A stretch of 64,000 bases of DNA from Sphingomonas radiodurans (GTDB lineage Bacteria > Pseudomonadota > Alphaproteobacteria > Sphingomonadales > Sphingomonadaceae), in assembly GCF_020866845.1 (NCBI RefSeq), contig NZ_CP086594.1, positions 2,811,001 to 2,875,000 on the forward strand, read 5' to 3'. Positions 24,393 to 36,854 of the stretch are shown here, piece after piece. Made by a program: the position numbers and the translations under genes. The stretch's first letter is position 1. Every line of letters starts with the position of its first letter. Under the pieces are notes generated by a model. That model saw only the letters and a program-made list of their open reading frames with translations. It had not been told where the DNA came from and made no database searches.

Positions 24393-25445
24393 ATGACCGA
24401 TACCCTGATCGAGCGCCCGAGTTCCTCCACAACCGGCTCTGCCCGCCTTGCCCGCCGCATGGAACGCGGCGCGGCGTTCCTAGGCAGCGAGGTCGCGATC
24501 ATGGCCGGGGCGATGAGCTGGGTGAGCGAGCGCAACCTCGTCGCGGCGATGTCCAACGCGGGCGGCTTCGGCGTGATCGCCTGCGGGGCGATGACGGTGG
24601 CGCTGCTCGACGCCGAGATCACCGCGACGAAGGCGCTGACGGACAAGCCGTTCGGCGTGAATTTGATCACAATGCATCCCGATCTGATGGCGTTGATCGA
24701 GGTGTGCGCGAAGCACGGCGTCGGGCATGTCGTGCTCGCTGGCGGGCTGCCGCCGAAGGGGTCGCTCGAGGCGATCAAGGCTTCTGGCGCCAAGGTGATC
24801 TGCTTTGCGCCGACGCTGGCGCTGGCGAAGAAGCTGATCCGATCGGGCGTCGATGCGCTGGTGATCGAGGGATCGGAAGCGGGCGGGCATATCGGGCCGG
24901 TCTCGACCAGCGTGCTGGCGCAGGAGATCCTGCCGGTAATCGCTACCCAAGTGCCGGTGTTCATCGCCGGCGGTATCGGGCGCGGCGAGGCCATCGCGGG
25001 CCATCTCGACATGGGCGCGGCGGGGGTGCAGCTCGGCACGCGCTTCGTATGCGCGACCGAGTCGATCGCGCATCCCAAGTTTAAGCAGGCGTTCATCCGC
25101 GCGTCAGCGCGCGATGCGGTGGCGAGCGTGCAGCTCGATCCGCGGCTGCCGGTGATCCCGGTGCGCGCGCTGAAGAATGCCGGCGGCGAGCTGTTCACCG
25201 CCAAGCAGCGCGAAGTGGCGCTGTCGCTCGATGAGGGCGCTGTGGCGATGGCCGAGGCGCAGCTTGCGATCGAACATTATTGGGCGGGTGCGCTGCGCCG
25301 CGCGGTGATCGACGGCGATGTCGAACATGGCAGCGTGATGGCCGGGCAGTCGGTGGGGATGGTGACGAAGGAAGAGCCGATCGCCGACATTATCGCGACG
25401 CTGATGGCGGAGGCCGCGACGGCGCTGGAGGCGCGGGCGGGGTGA
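24393..25445 (+). CDS. Nitronate monooxygenase-like flavoenzyme
   Basis: A 350-residue FMN-dependent TIM-barrel protein of the nitronate monooxygenase / 2-nitropropane dioxygenase / FabK group. Typical blocks are 'GAMSWVSERNLVAAMSNAGGFGVIACG' region, 'VIEGSEAGGHIGP' with the probable catalytic His, and 'VPVFIAGGIGRGEAIAGHLDMGAAGVQLGTRF' region for phosphate binding. FabK enoyl reductase has similar motifs, and sequence alone does not settle which. It diverges from yjbQ with a 37-base gap. Confidence 0.8.
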   Translation: MTDTLIERPSSSTTGSARLARRMERGAAFLGSEVAIMAGAMSWVSERNLVAAMSNAGGFGVIACGAMTVALLDAEITATKALTDKPFGVNLITMHPDLMALIEVCAKHGVGHVVLAGGLPPKGSLEAIKASGAKVICFAPTLALAKKLIRSGVDALVIEGSEAGGHIGPVSTSVLAQEILPVIATQVPVFIAGGIGRGEAIAGHLDMGAAGVQLGTRFVCATESIAHPKFKQAFIRASARDAVASVQLDPRLPVIPVRALKNAGGELFTAKQREVALSLDEGAVAMAEAQLAIEHYWAGALRRAVIDGDVEHGSVMAGQSVGMVTKEEPIADIIATLMAEAATALEARAG

Positions 25446-25587
25446 CGCTGCTGAACTGCGGCTTCATCCCGTAGCCGCCGGCGGATGGTGCGCCCCGCCG
25501 CGTGTACGCGCCGGCCTTTCGCAACGCGTATTACCGCGCCTATACCAGCGCAACCGCCGATATAATGGTGAGTGCGCGGGGGACCAA

Positions 25588-26835
25588 ATGCTGGGCAAAG
25601 GGCCGTATTCGCGGCGAATCCGTAACGCGCGCGTTCAGGCGACCGCGCGTCCGCCGGGGCAGATACTGGGCGGGCCAGTGTTGGGCGACCGTCCCGGCGC
25701 GCGGCTGTTGCGGCACACGCGGCGGCGCGTTCCGGTCGATATCTTCACGCCTGGCCTCGTCGATCCGGTCAGGCTGAACGGTGCCTATGCTTATCTTGGC
25801 GTGTCCTTCGGGCATTTCGGGCATGTCATGGCCGAGACGATCCACCGTATCGTGCCGACCCGCCAGATCGAGCCCAATCCGCGCTGGCTGATCGTCGCGC
25901 CTCGCGGCAATGCTTCCGACTTTACGGGGTTGCCCAGTGTCTGCCGCACTATCCTCGCGCTGTTCGGCATCGATGCGTCGAACTGCACCGTCATCGGCAC
26001 CGACGCAATCGTCGAGGAGCTGCTGATCGTCGAGGCGGGTTCCGACCTCGGCGCGGGGCCCAAGGAATGGTATCTCGATCAGCTACGCGATCACTGCCCC
26101 TTGCGGATCGATCCCGATGCCCGCCGCTATCCCGAGAAAGTCTATGTATCGCGTTCGGGGCTCGGCTATCGATCGGGGATCCTTGGCGAGCAGGTGCTGG
26201 AGGAGGCGCTCGCCGCGTCGGGCTTCCATAACCTGCATGCCCAATCGCTGCCGCTGGCCGAGCAATTCGCGCATTACGCGCATGCGAAGGTGCTGATCTT
26301 CGCGGAAGGATCGGCCTGCCACGGGGTCGAGCTGTTCGGTCGCGGGGTGCTGGGCCACGCGATCCTGCTGAACCGCCGCGACCAGGCGCGCACGCCGTTT
26401 CTCCCGGTGCTGAAGTCACGAGCGCGGCAGTTCGACGGCTTCTTGCGTAATCCCTATCTCGGTTCGATCGTTCTCCATCCGACCGGCGGGCCGGCGCCGA
26501 ACCGTGGGGTATCCGTGCTGGCCTTCCAGACGCTGGCGACGTTTCTGTTCGAACTTGGCGTCGCGGACATCCGGCATGTGTCGCCGCTCGCTTATCTCGC
26601 TGCGGCGCATCGCGATCTCGAAGAGTATATCGCCACTGCTGCCTTGAATCCCGACAAGGCTGCGCTGAACCTCGTCGACGATCTGCGGGCGGCGCTCGAG
26701 GCGCGGGTCGAGGCCAGGGGAACGATCGCGCCGCTACCGCCGCAGCTGACGGTGCAGGAGCGGCGCGCGCTGCGTGGGGCGGGCAGTGAGGGCGGCGGGC
26801 CTGAACAGCTCGTCGCACGGTTTACTTCGGGTTAA
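25588..26835 (+). CDS. Glycosyltransferase family 61 protein
   Basis: A 415-residue protein with the DUF563/GT61 pattern. Family-like segments are 'GVSFGHFGHVMAETIHRI', 'EKVYVSRSGLGYRSGILGE' and 'KVLIFAEGSACHGVELFGRG', the last being the conserved EGSA block. No signal peptide or membrane helix is evident. GT61 enzymes transfer sugars to glycans or glycoproteins; the acceptor is unknown here. It stands alone between a flavoenzyme and a lipoprotein gene, and is 14 kb from the other glycan genes. Confidence 0.78.
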   Translation: MLGKGPYSRRIRNARVQATARPPGQILGGPVLGDRPGARLLRHTRRRVPVDIFTPGLVDPVRLNGAYAYLGVSFGHFGHVMAETIHRIVPTRQIEPNPRWLIVAPRGNASDFTGLPSVCRTILALFGIDASNCTVIGTDAIVEELLIVEAGSDLGAGPKEWYLDQLRDHCPLRIDPDARRYPEKVYVSRSGLGYRSGILGEQVLEEALAASGFHNLHAQSLPLAEQFAHYAHAKVLIFAEGSACHGVELFGRGVLGHAILLNRRDQARTPFLPVLKSRARQFDGFLRNPYLGSIVLHPTGGPAPNRGVSVLAFQTLATFLFELGVADIRHVSPLAYLAAAHRDLEEYIATAALNPDKAALNLVDDLRAALEARVEARGTIAPLPPQLTVQERRALRGAGSEGGGPEQLVARFTSG

Positions 26836-26888
26836 CCCTGCTGGGCGCACAGCTGCGTGATCGGGAGCCGGGGGAAAACGGAGCCGCC

Positions 26889-27659
26889 ATGTCACGCGTA
26901 TCGCAAGTCTTTGCCGTTGTTGCGCTGGTCGCCATGACGGCCTGTGCGTCCAAGCCCAAGCAAGTGGCGGTCGCGCCGCCGCCGCCCGCGCCGGTCGTGC
27001 CGGTGTATGTCGCGCCGCCGATCTCGCCGATCAACCGCAGCCTCAGCAACGCCGCGACGGTGTGGCACGTACGTGCGGCGCTCAACGTGGCGGCACTCGC
27101 GTGTCGCGGTGCGCAGGAGGGGGCGATCATCCAGCGCTACAATGCGATGCTGACGGCCCACAAGGCGACGCTGGCGGGGGCGCAGGCGACGCTGTCAGCC
27201 GAGTTCAAGGCGGGCGGGGGCGACTGGCAGGATCGCTACGACGACGCGATGACGCGGCTCTACAATTTCTTCTCACAGGCGCAGGCGCGCGATGCCTTCT
27301 GCACTGCGGCAGCGGCGACGCTGGCCGAGACCGAGACGCTCGCGCCGGGTGAATTCCAGGCCTATGCCGCGGCGGTGCTGCCGACGCTGGATGCGCCGTT
27401 CGCCGAGATGCTGGCGCCGCGTCCAGTGATCGCGGTGGCGTCGGCGGGGATGGCGCCGATGGTTGCGCCGGTGGCGGCGCGTGCGCCGGCCCCGGTGATG
27501 GCGCGTGCGGCTCCGGTGGTTGCTCGTGCGCCAGCGGCAGTGGTTCCCGCCGCGCCGCTACCGGCGGTCGGAACGCGAGCTGTTGCGCAGGCGATGGCGC
27601 CGGCCACGACGAAGGTCGTGCCGAAGCTGGAGCTCGATCTGTCCGTGTTGCAGGACTGA
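26889..27659 (+). CDS. Hypothetical lipoprotein with Ala/Pro-rich tail
   Basis: A 256-residue protein with a lipobox (LVAMTAC, Cys19) after a hydrophobic segment. A Pro-rich linker (VAPPPPAPVVPVYVAPP) leads to a helical domain (about residues 50-175) with three Cys residues. The last 80 residues are Ala/Val/Pro/Arg repeats such as 'ARAPAPVMARAAPVVARAPA', a low-complexity tail. I do not know the function. It is probably anchored in the envelope. It precedes the Tol-Pal operon but is separated from it by a repeat. Confidence 0.65.
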   Translation: MSRVSQVFAVVALVAMTACASKPKQVAVAPPPPAPVVPVYVAPPISPINRSLSNAATVWHVRAALNVAALACRGAQEGAIIQRYNAMLTAHKATLAGAQATLSAEFKAGGGDWQDRYDDAMTRLYNFFSQAQARDAFCTAAAATLAETETLAPGEFQAYAAAVLPTLDAPFAEMLAPRPVIAVASAGMAPMVAPVAARAPAPVMARAAPVVARAPAAVVPAAPLPAVGTRAVAQAMAPATTKVVPKLELDLSVLQD

Positions 27660-27670
27660 CCCTTTCATTC

Positions 27671-27764
27671 GTCATGCCGGGCCTGTCCCGGCATCCACGG
27701 TGCCGCACTTCCTGCGGACGGTGGAGGCGCGGCACCGTGGATGCCGGCACGAGGCCGGCATGAC
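27671..27764. repeat. Large nested inverted repeat upstream of ybgC
   Basis: Outer arms GTCATGCCGG (27671-27680) and CCGGCATGAC (27755-27764) enclose inner arms CATCCACGGTGCCGC (27692-27706) and GCGGCACCGTGGATG (27729-27743). The whole forms a long cruciform-capable element of 94 bases. The palindrome core (GCCGGGCCTGTCCCGGC) differs from the other families in the window. It lies 73 bases ahead of the Tol-Pal operon. Confidence 0.7.
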
Positions 27765-27836
27765 GGGGGTTTGTACCGTGCGGACCGTGCGCTTCTCGGG
27801 GTTACGCGGCGCAATCGGTTCGGTTAACAGCGCTTC

Positions 27837-28304
27837 ATGGAGACCGGCCGTGCCGACTTGCCCATCGAGGGGCGCTTCGACGGGGTCGAGCACCGGCTGC
27901 CGGTGCGCGTGTATTTCAAGGACACCGATCTTTCGGGCGTGGTCTATCATGCCAATTACCTGCGCTTCATGGAGCGCGGGCGATCGGACATGCTGCGGCT
28001 CGCCGGCGTTGACCAGCGCGCGGCGCATGAGGCCGGCGAGGGCGCCTATGCGGTCGCGAGCCTTGCGATCCGTTATGTCGCGCCGGCACGGCTCGACGAC
28101 GCGCTGATCGTCGCGACGCGGGTGACCGCGGTGCGCGCGGCGAGCGTCACCATTCATCAGAGAGTCATGCGCGACGCGCTTGTGCTGGCGGAAGCGGACG
28201 TTGTCGCCGCGCTGGTCGCGCCGTCGGGGCGGCCACGGCGGCAACCGCGTGACTGGATCGACCGTTTTTCCGCACTTGTCGACAAAGGGGCAGACAGGCC
28301 TTGA
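27837..28304 (+). CDS. ybgC: Tol-Pal associated acyl-CoA thioesterase
   Basis: A 155-residue hot-dog thioesterase. The catalytic motif is 'RVYFKDTDLSGVVYHANYLRFMERGR' region, with Asp in DTDLSGVVYH. It hydrolyses short acyl-CoA or acyl-ACP in the cytoplasm and is the usual first gene of tol-pal operons. Its stop overlaps a possible TTG start for tolQ, and the preferred tolQ ATG is 8 bases on. Confidence 0.92.
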   Translation: METGRADLPIEGRFDGVEHRLPVRVYFKDTDLSGVVYHANYLRFMERGRSDMLRLAGVDQRAAHEAGEGAYAVASLAIRYVAPARLDDALIVATRVTAVRAASVTIHQRVMRDALVLAEADVVAALVAPSGRPRRQPRDWIDRFSALVDKGADRP

Positions 28305-28312
28305 ATCCGTTC

Positions 28313-28993
28313 ATGAGTACCGACGCCGCTACCTTGTCTCCGCTCGCCCTGTTCTGGGAAGCCGATTGGGTGGTGAAGGGCGTGATGTTCGGGCTGCTCG
28401 CGGCGAGCATCTGGACCTGGGCGATCATCTTCATGTTCTGGCGCAAGCTGGGCCGGACGCGGAAGGCGACCGAGGCGTTCGAGCGCGATTTCTGGAAGGC
28501 GGAGGACGTCGACGCCTTCTACAAGACGCGCGCCGACGAGGATCTGCCAAGCGCGCGGGTGTTCGCGGCTGGTGTGGCCGAGTGGCGGCGATCGACGCAG
28601 GGCGTGGGGATCGACCGTGCGGGAACGCGCGAGCGGCTGGCGACGACGATGGGCGCCGCAGTGGCGGAGGAAATCGACAAATTGTCCGACCGGCTGAACA
28701 TTCTGGCGACGGTCGGCTCGGTGGCGCCGTTCGTGGGGCTGTTCGGGACGGTGTGGGGGATCATGCGCAGCTTCACGAGCATCGCTAGCGCGCAGAACAC
28801 CAGCCTTGCGGTGGTGGCGCCGGGTATTGCCGAGGCGCTGTTCGCAACCGCGATCGGGTTGTTTGCGGCAATTCCGGCGGTGATCGCGTACAATCGCTTC
28901 AGTCATGGGATCAACCGGATCGAGGCGCGGCTGAACCGGTTTGCGGATGGGTTTCATGCGACGCTGTCGCGGCAGCTGGATCGCGAGAAGTGA
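28313..28993 (+). CDS. tolQ: Tol-Pal system proton channel subunit TolQ
   Basis: A 226-residue inner-membrane protein of ExbB/TolQ type with three membrane helices: one near residues 20-40 and two near 135-160 and 175-195. The conserved cytoplasmic-helix segment 'ILATVGSVAPFVGLFGTVWGIM' is present. It couples the proton gradient with TolR to drive TolA during outer-membrane constriction at division. The start could also be a TTG at 28301; the ATG at 28313 is the conventional choice. Confidence 0.92.
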   Translation: MSTDAATLSPLALFWEADWVVKGVMFGLLAASIWTWAIIFMFWRKLGRTRKATEAFERDFWKAEDVDAFYKTRADEDLPSARVFAAGVAEWRRSTQGVGIDRAGTRERLATTMGAAVAEEIDKLSDRLNILATVGSVAPFVGLFGTVWGIMRSFTSIASAQNTSLAVVAPGIAEALFATAIGLFAAIPAVIAYNRFSHGINRIEARLNRFADGFHATLSRQLDREK

Positions 28994-29009
28994 GGGCTGA
29001 GCTCCACAT

Positions 29010-29151
29010 CCTCCCCATCTTCGATGGGGAGGGGAACCGCGCGCGCAGCGCGTGGTGGAGGGGGAATGATACGAGCGGAGCGCTTGTGGCGTTTCCCCTC
29101 CACCACCGGCCTGCGGCCGGCGGTCCCCCTCCCCAAGCTAGCTTGGGGAGG
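29010..29151. repeat. Nested palindromic repeat between tolQ and tolR
   Basis: Three inverted repeats fill the 166-base gap inside this operon. A 10-bp stem lies at 29010-29032 (CCTCCCCATC / GATGGGGAGG), an 11-bp stem at 29128-29151 (CCTCCCCAAGC / GCTTGGGGAGG), and between them GTGGTGGAGGGG and CCCCTCCACCAC form a wider pair. A related CTCCCC-type cluster is at 49768-49876. No coding frame continues through it. Confidence 0.75.
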
Positions 29152-29159
29152 ATGCGCTA

Positions 29160-29587
<428 letters not shown>

Positions 29588-29591
<4 letters not shown>

Positions 29592-30655
29592 CCCGAATGG
29601 AGCGGGCGGAACGCATTGGGCTGGGCGTTGCTGGAGCGGGACATCTGATCCTGTTCGGGCTGCTGTCGGTCGGCTTTCTCGCGACGCCCAATCCGGAGAA
29701 ACTGAAGCAGCAGCCGATCGACGTGAGCCTGGTCAAGGACGTCGGGCTTGAGGCGACCGCACCGCAAGCGGTGGAAGAGCCGGCGCAGTCGATCGCACCC
29801 GAGACGGGCGAGCCCGACGATGCGGCGCCGCCGGCTCCGGCCGAACCGTCGCCTCAGCCCGCACCCGCGCCGCCGGCACCTGCGCCAAAGGCGGCGCCGC
29901 CCGAACCGGCCCCCAAGGCTGCGCCGAAGGCCGAACCCAAGCCGAAACCCGCCCCGCCCAAGCCGCAGCCGGCGCCCAAGCCGGTCGAGAAGCCCAAGCC
30001 CGCACCCAAGCCGAGACCCAATCCAGCCGAGGAACGCGCTGCAGCACAAAAGGCCGCGGCGGCGGAAAGTGCGGCCAAGCGCGCCGTCGCTGCCAAGGCC
30101 AAGGCGACAGCCGCTGCGAAGGCACAGGCGGCTTCCGATGCTCGGGCGAAGGCTGCGGCCGATGCGAAGGCGAAGGCCGCAGCGGCCGCCAAGGCGCGCG
30201 GCTCGGGATCGGACAGCCAGTCAACAGCGGCGAAACCGCGTGGCGGGCGGCTGGGGAACGACTTTCTCAAGGGGCTGACCAGCGAACCCTCGACCAGCCG
30301 CAGCCAGACGCCACGCGCGGCAAAGATCGACGCGAGTGCGCTCGCCTCTATCGTGCAGGCGATCGCGCGGCAGATCCAGCCGTGCGCCGACCGGCAGGTC
30401 GATCCGGGGCCGGGGGCGAACCAGATCGTGACGACGCTGAACCTGAAGCTCAACGAGAACGGCACGCTCGCGGCGACGCCGACGATGGTGCGGCAGACGG
30501 GCCTGACCGACGAAAACGAGCGCTATGCGCAGCGCGTGCGCGATCTAGGCATCGCCGCGTTCAAGGGCTGTTCACCGTTGAAGCTGCCAGCTGAATATTA
30601 CGACACGCCCAATGGCGGGTGGAACAACATCAATTTCAAATGGAAGCTGCGGTGA
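29588..30655 (+). CDS. tolA: Tol-Pal system protein TolA
   Basis: A 355-residue inner-membrane protein. It has one N-terminal helix (GAGHLILFGLLSVGFLA), a long Pro/Ala/Lys-rich and then Ala/Lys-rich helical region (about residues 55-215) that spans the periplasm, and a C-terminal domain (about 245-355) of TonB/TolA type with two Cys residues (QPCADR and FKGCSP). The start GTG at 29588 overlaps the tolR stop as GTGA; an ATG at 29597 is an alternative. It bridges TolQR with TolB-Pal. Confidence 0.88.
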
Positions 30656-30696
30656 CGTTTGCATCACCCTCCTCGTCACAAGAAAAGAGACAGACG

Positions 30697-32079
30697 ATGA
30701 AGCGCTTTGTTCTGCTTGCGACCCTGATGCTGGCCGCACCGGCCGTTGCGCAGGACATGCCGCCCACGCCGCTCGACGTGCCGGCGCAGGCTGGCGCGCC
30801 CGCACAGACCGCCGGCGGGCCGCTTGAGGTAGACGTGACGGGCGGCATTTCCGCGCCGATGCCAATTGCGATCCCTTATATGCCAGCAGCCTCCATCGCG
30901 CAGACGCCGGCTGGGTCGACCGACGAATTGGGGCGGCAACTGGCGGAGATCGTGACCAACGATCTGCGCAACTCCGGGCTGTTCACACCCTTGCAGCCGG
31001 CGCAGCTACGCACCGTGATGTTTCCCGAGGTGCAGGCGCCGGCGTTCGATTACTGGGGTGGCACGGGGGCGCAGGCGCTGGTGCAGGGATATATCCGTGC
31101 CAATGGTGACGGCACGCTGACGGTCGGCTGCTATCTGTATGACGTGTCGGCGCAGAACGAGCTGATGCGGCAGGGCTTCGTGGTTCCGCCATCGGACTGG
31201 CGGCGCGCGGCGCACAAGTGCGCCGACATGGTCTATGCGCGGCTGACCGGCGAGGGGCCGTATTTCGACAGCCGCGTCGTCTATGTCTCGGAGACCGGAC
31301 CCAAGGGCAAGCGCATCAAGCGGCTGTCGATCATGGACCAGGACGGCGCCAATCATCGCTTCCTGACCAATGGCCAGTCGATCGTGCTGACGCCGCGCTT
31401 CTCGCCCAACCAGCAGTCGATCGTCTACATGAGCTATGTCGGCCGCGTACCGGCGATCTATGTCTACGAGATCGGGTCGGGGCGGCAGCGCATGGTGGTG
31501 CAGAATGTCGCCACCACCTTCGCGCCGCGCTTCTCGCCCGATGGACGCTGGATCCTGTTTTCGATGGCGACGGGTGGCAATACCGACCTGTATCGCGTCT
31601 CGGCGCAGGGCGGCACGCCGCAGAAGCTGACCAACTCGCCCGGCATCGACACTGGCGGCAGCTATTCGCCCGACGGCAGCCGGATCGTGTTCGAGAGCGA
31701 CCGATCGGGCGGACAGCAATTGTACGTGATGAACGCCGACGGATCGAACCAGCAGCGCATCAGCTTCGGCGGCGGGCGCTATGCGACGCCGGCATGGAGC
31801 CCGCGCGGTGACCTGATCGCGTTCACGCGATTGTCCGGCGGCTTCCGCATCGGCGTGATGAACGCGAGCGGCGGGGGCGAAAAGATCCTGACCAACAGCT
31901 GGCAGGACGAAGGCCCGTCATGGTCGCCGAACGGCCGCGTGCTGATGTTCTATCGTCAGGCGCAGGGCCGCAGCGGCAAGGCCGATCTGTGGTCGGTCGA
32001 CCTGACCGGCGTCAACGAACGGCGCGTGCCGACCCCGCTCGACGGCTCCGATCCGTCATGGGGTCCGTTGCGGCCGTAG
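30697..32079 (+). CDS. tolB: Tol-Pal system periplasmic protein TolB
   Basis: A 460-residue periplasmic protein with a signal peptide (MKRFVLLATLMLAAPAVAQ). The N-terminal alpha/beta domain reaches to about residue 190, and a six-bladed propeller follows with repeats such as 'APRFSPDGRWILFSMATGG', 'GSYSPDGSRIVFES' and 'TPAWSPRGDLIAFTR'. The ATG at 30697 is chosen for the signal peptide. It binds Pal and TolA. Confidence 0.93.
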   Translation: MKRFVLLATLMLAAPAVAQDMPPTPLDVPAQAGAPAQTAGGPLEVDVTGGISAPMPIAIPYMPAASIAQTPAGSTDELGRQLAEIVTNDLRNSGLFTPLQPAQLRTVMFPEVQAPAFDYWGGTGAQALVQGYIRANGDGTLTVGCYLYDVSAQNELMRQGFVVPPSDWRRAAHKCADMVYARLTGEGPYFDSRVVYVSETGPKGKRIKRLSIMDQDGANHRFLTNGQSIVLTPRFSPNQQSIVYMSYVGRVPAIYVYEIGSGRQRMVVQNVATTFAPRFSPDGRWILFSMATGGNTDLYRVSAQGGTPQKLTNSPGIDTGGSYSPDGSRIVFESDRSGGQQLYVMNADGSNQQRISFGGGRYATPAWSPRGDLIAFTRLSGGFRIGVMNASGGGEKILTNSWQDEGPSWSPNGRVLMFYRQAQGRSGKADLWSVDLTGVNERRVPTPLDGSDPSWGPLRP

Positions 32080-32125
32080 ATCTGTTATCGGGGGCGACAA
32101 CGGGGTGCGAAACATGGAGAACAAA

Positions 32126-32644
32126 ATGGCCAGACTGACCACCACCATGCTGCTCGCGGCGGCGCTCGTGACCACTGCGGCCTGTTCCAAGAAGCGGCCC
32201 GAAGTGCTGCCGCCGGCGCCGGGCGACGCGCCTTCGGGGATGACCGACGGCTCGGGCGGGATGAACAGCGGCGCGGTTACGCCGGGTTCGTCGGAGGATT
32301 TCAAGCGCTCGGTGACGAGCGACACGATCAACTTCGGGCTCGACATGATCGACATCGACGCAACCGCGCGCGGCATCCTGGACAGCCAGGTGACGTGGCT
32401 TTCGCAATATCCCAACGTGCGCGTGACGCTGGAGGGCCATGCCGACGAGCGCGGGACGCGGGAATACAACCTCGCGCTGGGCGATCGGCGCGCGAATTCG
32501 GCGAAGAATTATCTCGTCGCGCGCGGCGTATCGCCGAGCCGGATCACGACGATCAGCTACGGCAAGGAACGCCCGCTCGCGCTGGGGTCGGATGAAGAGA
32601 GCTGGGCGCAGAACCGGCGTGCGGTGACGGTGGTGCTGAACTAG
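32126..32644 (+). CDS. pal: Peptidoglycan-associated lipoprotein
   Basis: A 172-residue lipoprotein. The lipobox is 'LVTTAAC' (Cys20), followed by a Pro/Gly/Ser-rich linker and an OmpA-like peptidoglycan-binding domain with 'VTLEGHADERGTREYNLALG' and 'NRRAVTVVL'. The GGAGA at 32116-32120 is ideally placed for the ATG at 32126; an upstream ATG at 32114 would overlap that site. It ends the operon and tethers the outer membrane to the wall. Confidence 0.93.
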   Translation: MARLTTTMLLAAALVTTAACSKKRPEVLPPAPGDAPSGMTDGSGGMNSGAVTPGSSEDFKRSVTSDTINFGLDMIDIDATARGILDSQVTWLSQYPNVRVTLEGHADERGTREYNLALGDRRANSAKNYLVARGVSPSRITTISYGKERPLALGSDEESWAQNRRAVTVVLN

Positions 32645-32660
32645 GGTTGCATCAAATCCA

Positions 32661-32773
32661 CCCGTTCGTCCTGAGGAGCGGCTGAGCTTGTCGCGAAGGG
32701 CAGGTAATTGTGCCTCGATACGGGCCCTCGGTACGGCCTGCGGCCTACTCGGTCCCTACTCGGCACGAACGGG
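32661..32773. repeat. Inverted repeat CCCGTTCG...CGAACGGG downstream of pal
   Basis: CCCGTTCGTCCTGAG at 32661-32675 is mirrored by CTCGGCACGAACGGG ending at 32773. Inside are GAGCTTGTCGCGAAGG and CCTCGGTACGGCCTGCGG segments. The end sequences and the internal CTTGTCG block match the repeat at 2467-2521. It occupies the gap between convergent pal and the LytTR regulator gene. Confidence 0.65.
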
Positions 32774-32795
32774 ATTAGATCTCATCGTGATGTGA

Positions 32796-33550
32796 TCAGC
32801 GCCGCAAGCGCTGGCGCACTGCGTTCACGTGCTGCGGGCCGACCTTGACGGTGGCGCCGGATTTCAGCAGCAAGGTGGTGTGGCGGCCGATCTGGTTGAT
32901 CGCCTGCACTGCGTTCAGCTGGACGAAGGCGGAGCGGTGGACGCGGATCAGGTGGGCGGGGTCCAGCGCGGCCTCTAGCGCGGCCATCGTGGCGCGGACC
33001 ATGTGGCTGCGATCGGCGGTGTGGAACAGCGCGTAATCCTTCGCCGCCTCGATCCACTCGATCGTCTCGACCGCGACGCGTACCTGGCCGCGCCCGGTGG
33101 GGATCCAGAATTCGCTTTGGTAGCCGCCGGTTGGCGCCGGTGTCGTATGCTCCTTCGACTCCACAGGAAGCGACGCGGCGGCCGTGCGGCGCAGGACGGT
33201 GCGGATGCGCGCCAGCAGTTCGCCCGGCTCAAACGGCTTCATCACATAATCATCGGCGCCGAGCTCCAGCCCGGCGATGCGATCGATCACGTCTCGACGC
33301 GCGGTCAGCATGATGATGCCGATCGGGCTGCCGGTCGCGCGCAACCGCCGCGCGATCGAGAAGCCGTCCTCCTCGGGCATATTCACGTCGAGCACGACCA
33401 GATCGGCTGGCCGCGTCGCGAGGACCGCGTCGAGCGCGCGGCCGCCATCGGCCTCCGACACGTCGAGCCCTTGATCGGAGAGATAGGCGGCGGTCGGCTC
33501 ACGCAGATCCTCCTCGTCGTCAACGAGGACGATATGGGGAACGGTAGCGC

Positions 33551-33554
<4 letters not shown>
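32796..33554 (-). CDS. LytTR-family response regulator
   Basis: A 252-residue response regulator. The receiver domain (residues about 7-120) has the acidic pair in 'LVDDEEDL', the phospho-acceptor Asp in 'LVVLDVNMPEEDG' and Lys in 'YVMKPFEP'. A LytTR DNA-binding domain follows (about 150-250), with 'WIEAAKDYALFHT' and 'LIRVHRSAFVQLNAV'. It should bind direct-repeat promoter sites when phosphorylated. The ATG overlaps the kinase stop (ATGA at 33551-33554), so it is the cognate partner. LytTR more often pairs with LytS-type kinases, so this pairing with a GAF hybrid kinase is less usual. Confidence 0.9.
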
Positions 33555-36787
<3,233 letters not shown>

Positions 36788-36854
36788 GCGATGTACCCCG
36801 CGTTCCTTTTATTACGGGCGCGTACTTTTCGTATAGTATCGTTGCGGGATGCGA

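Noticed and set aside
24393..25445. Assignment as FabK enoyl-ACP reductase
   Set aside because: FabK shares the fold, but there is no fatty-acid synthesis context and the sequence reads equally well as nitronate monooxygenase, the broader and safer name.
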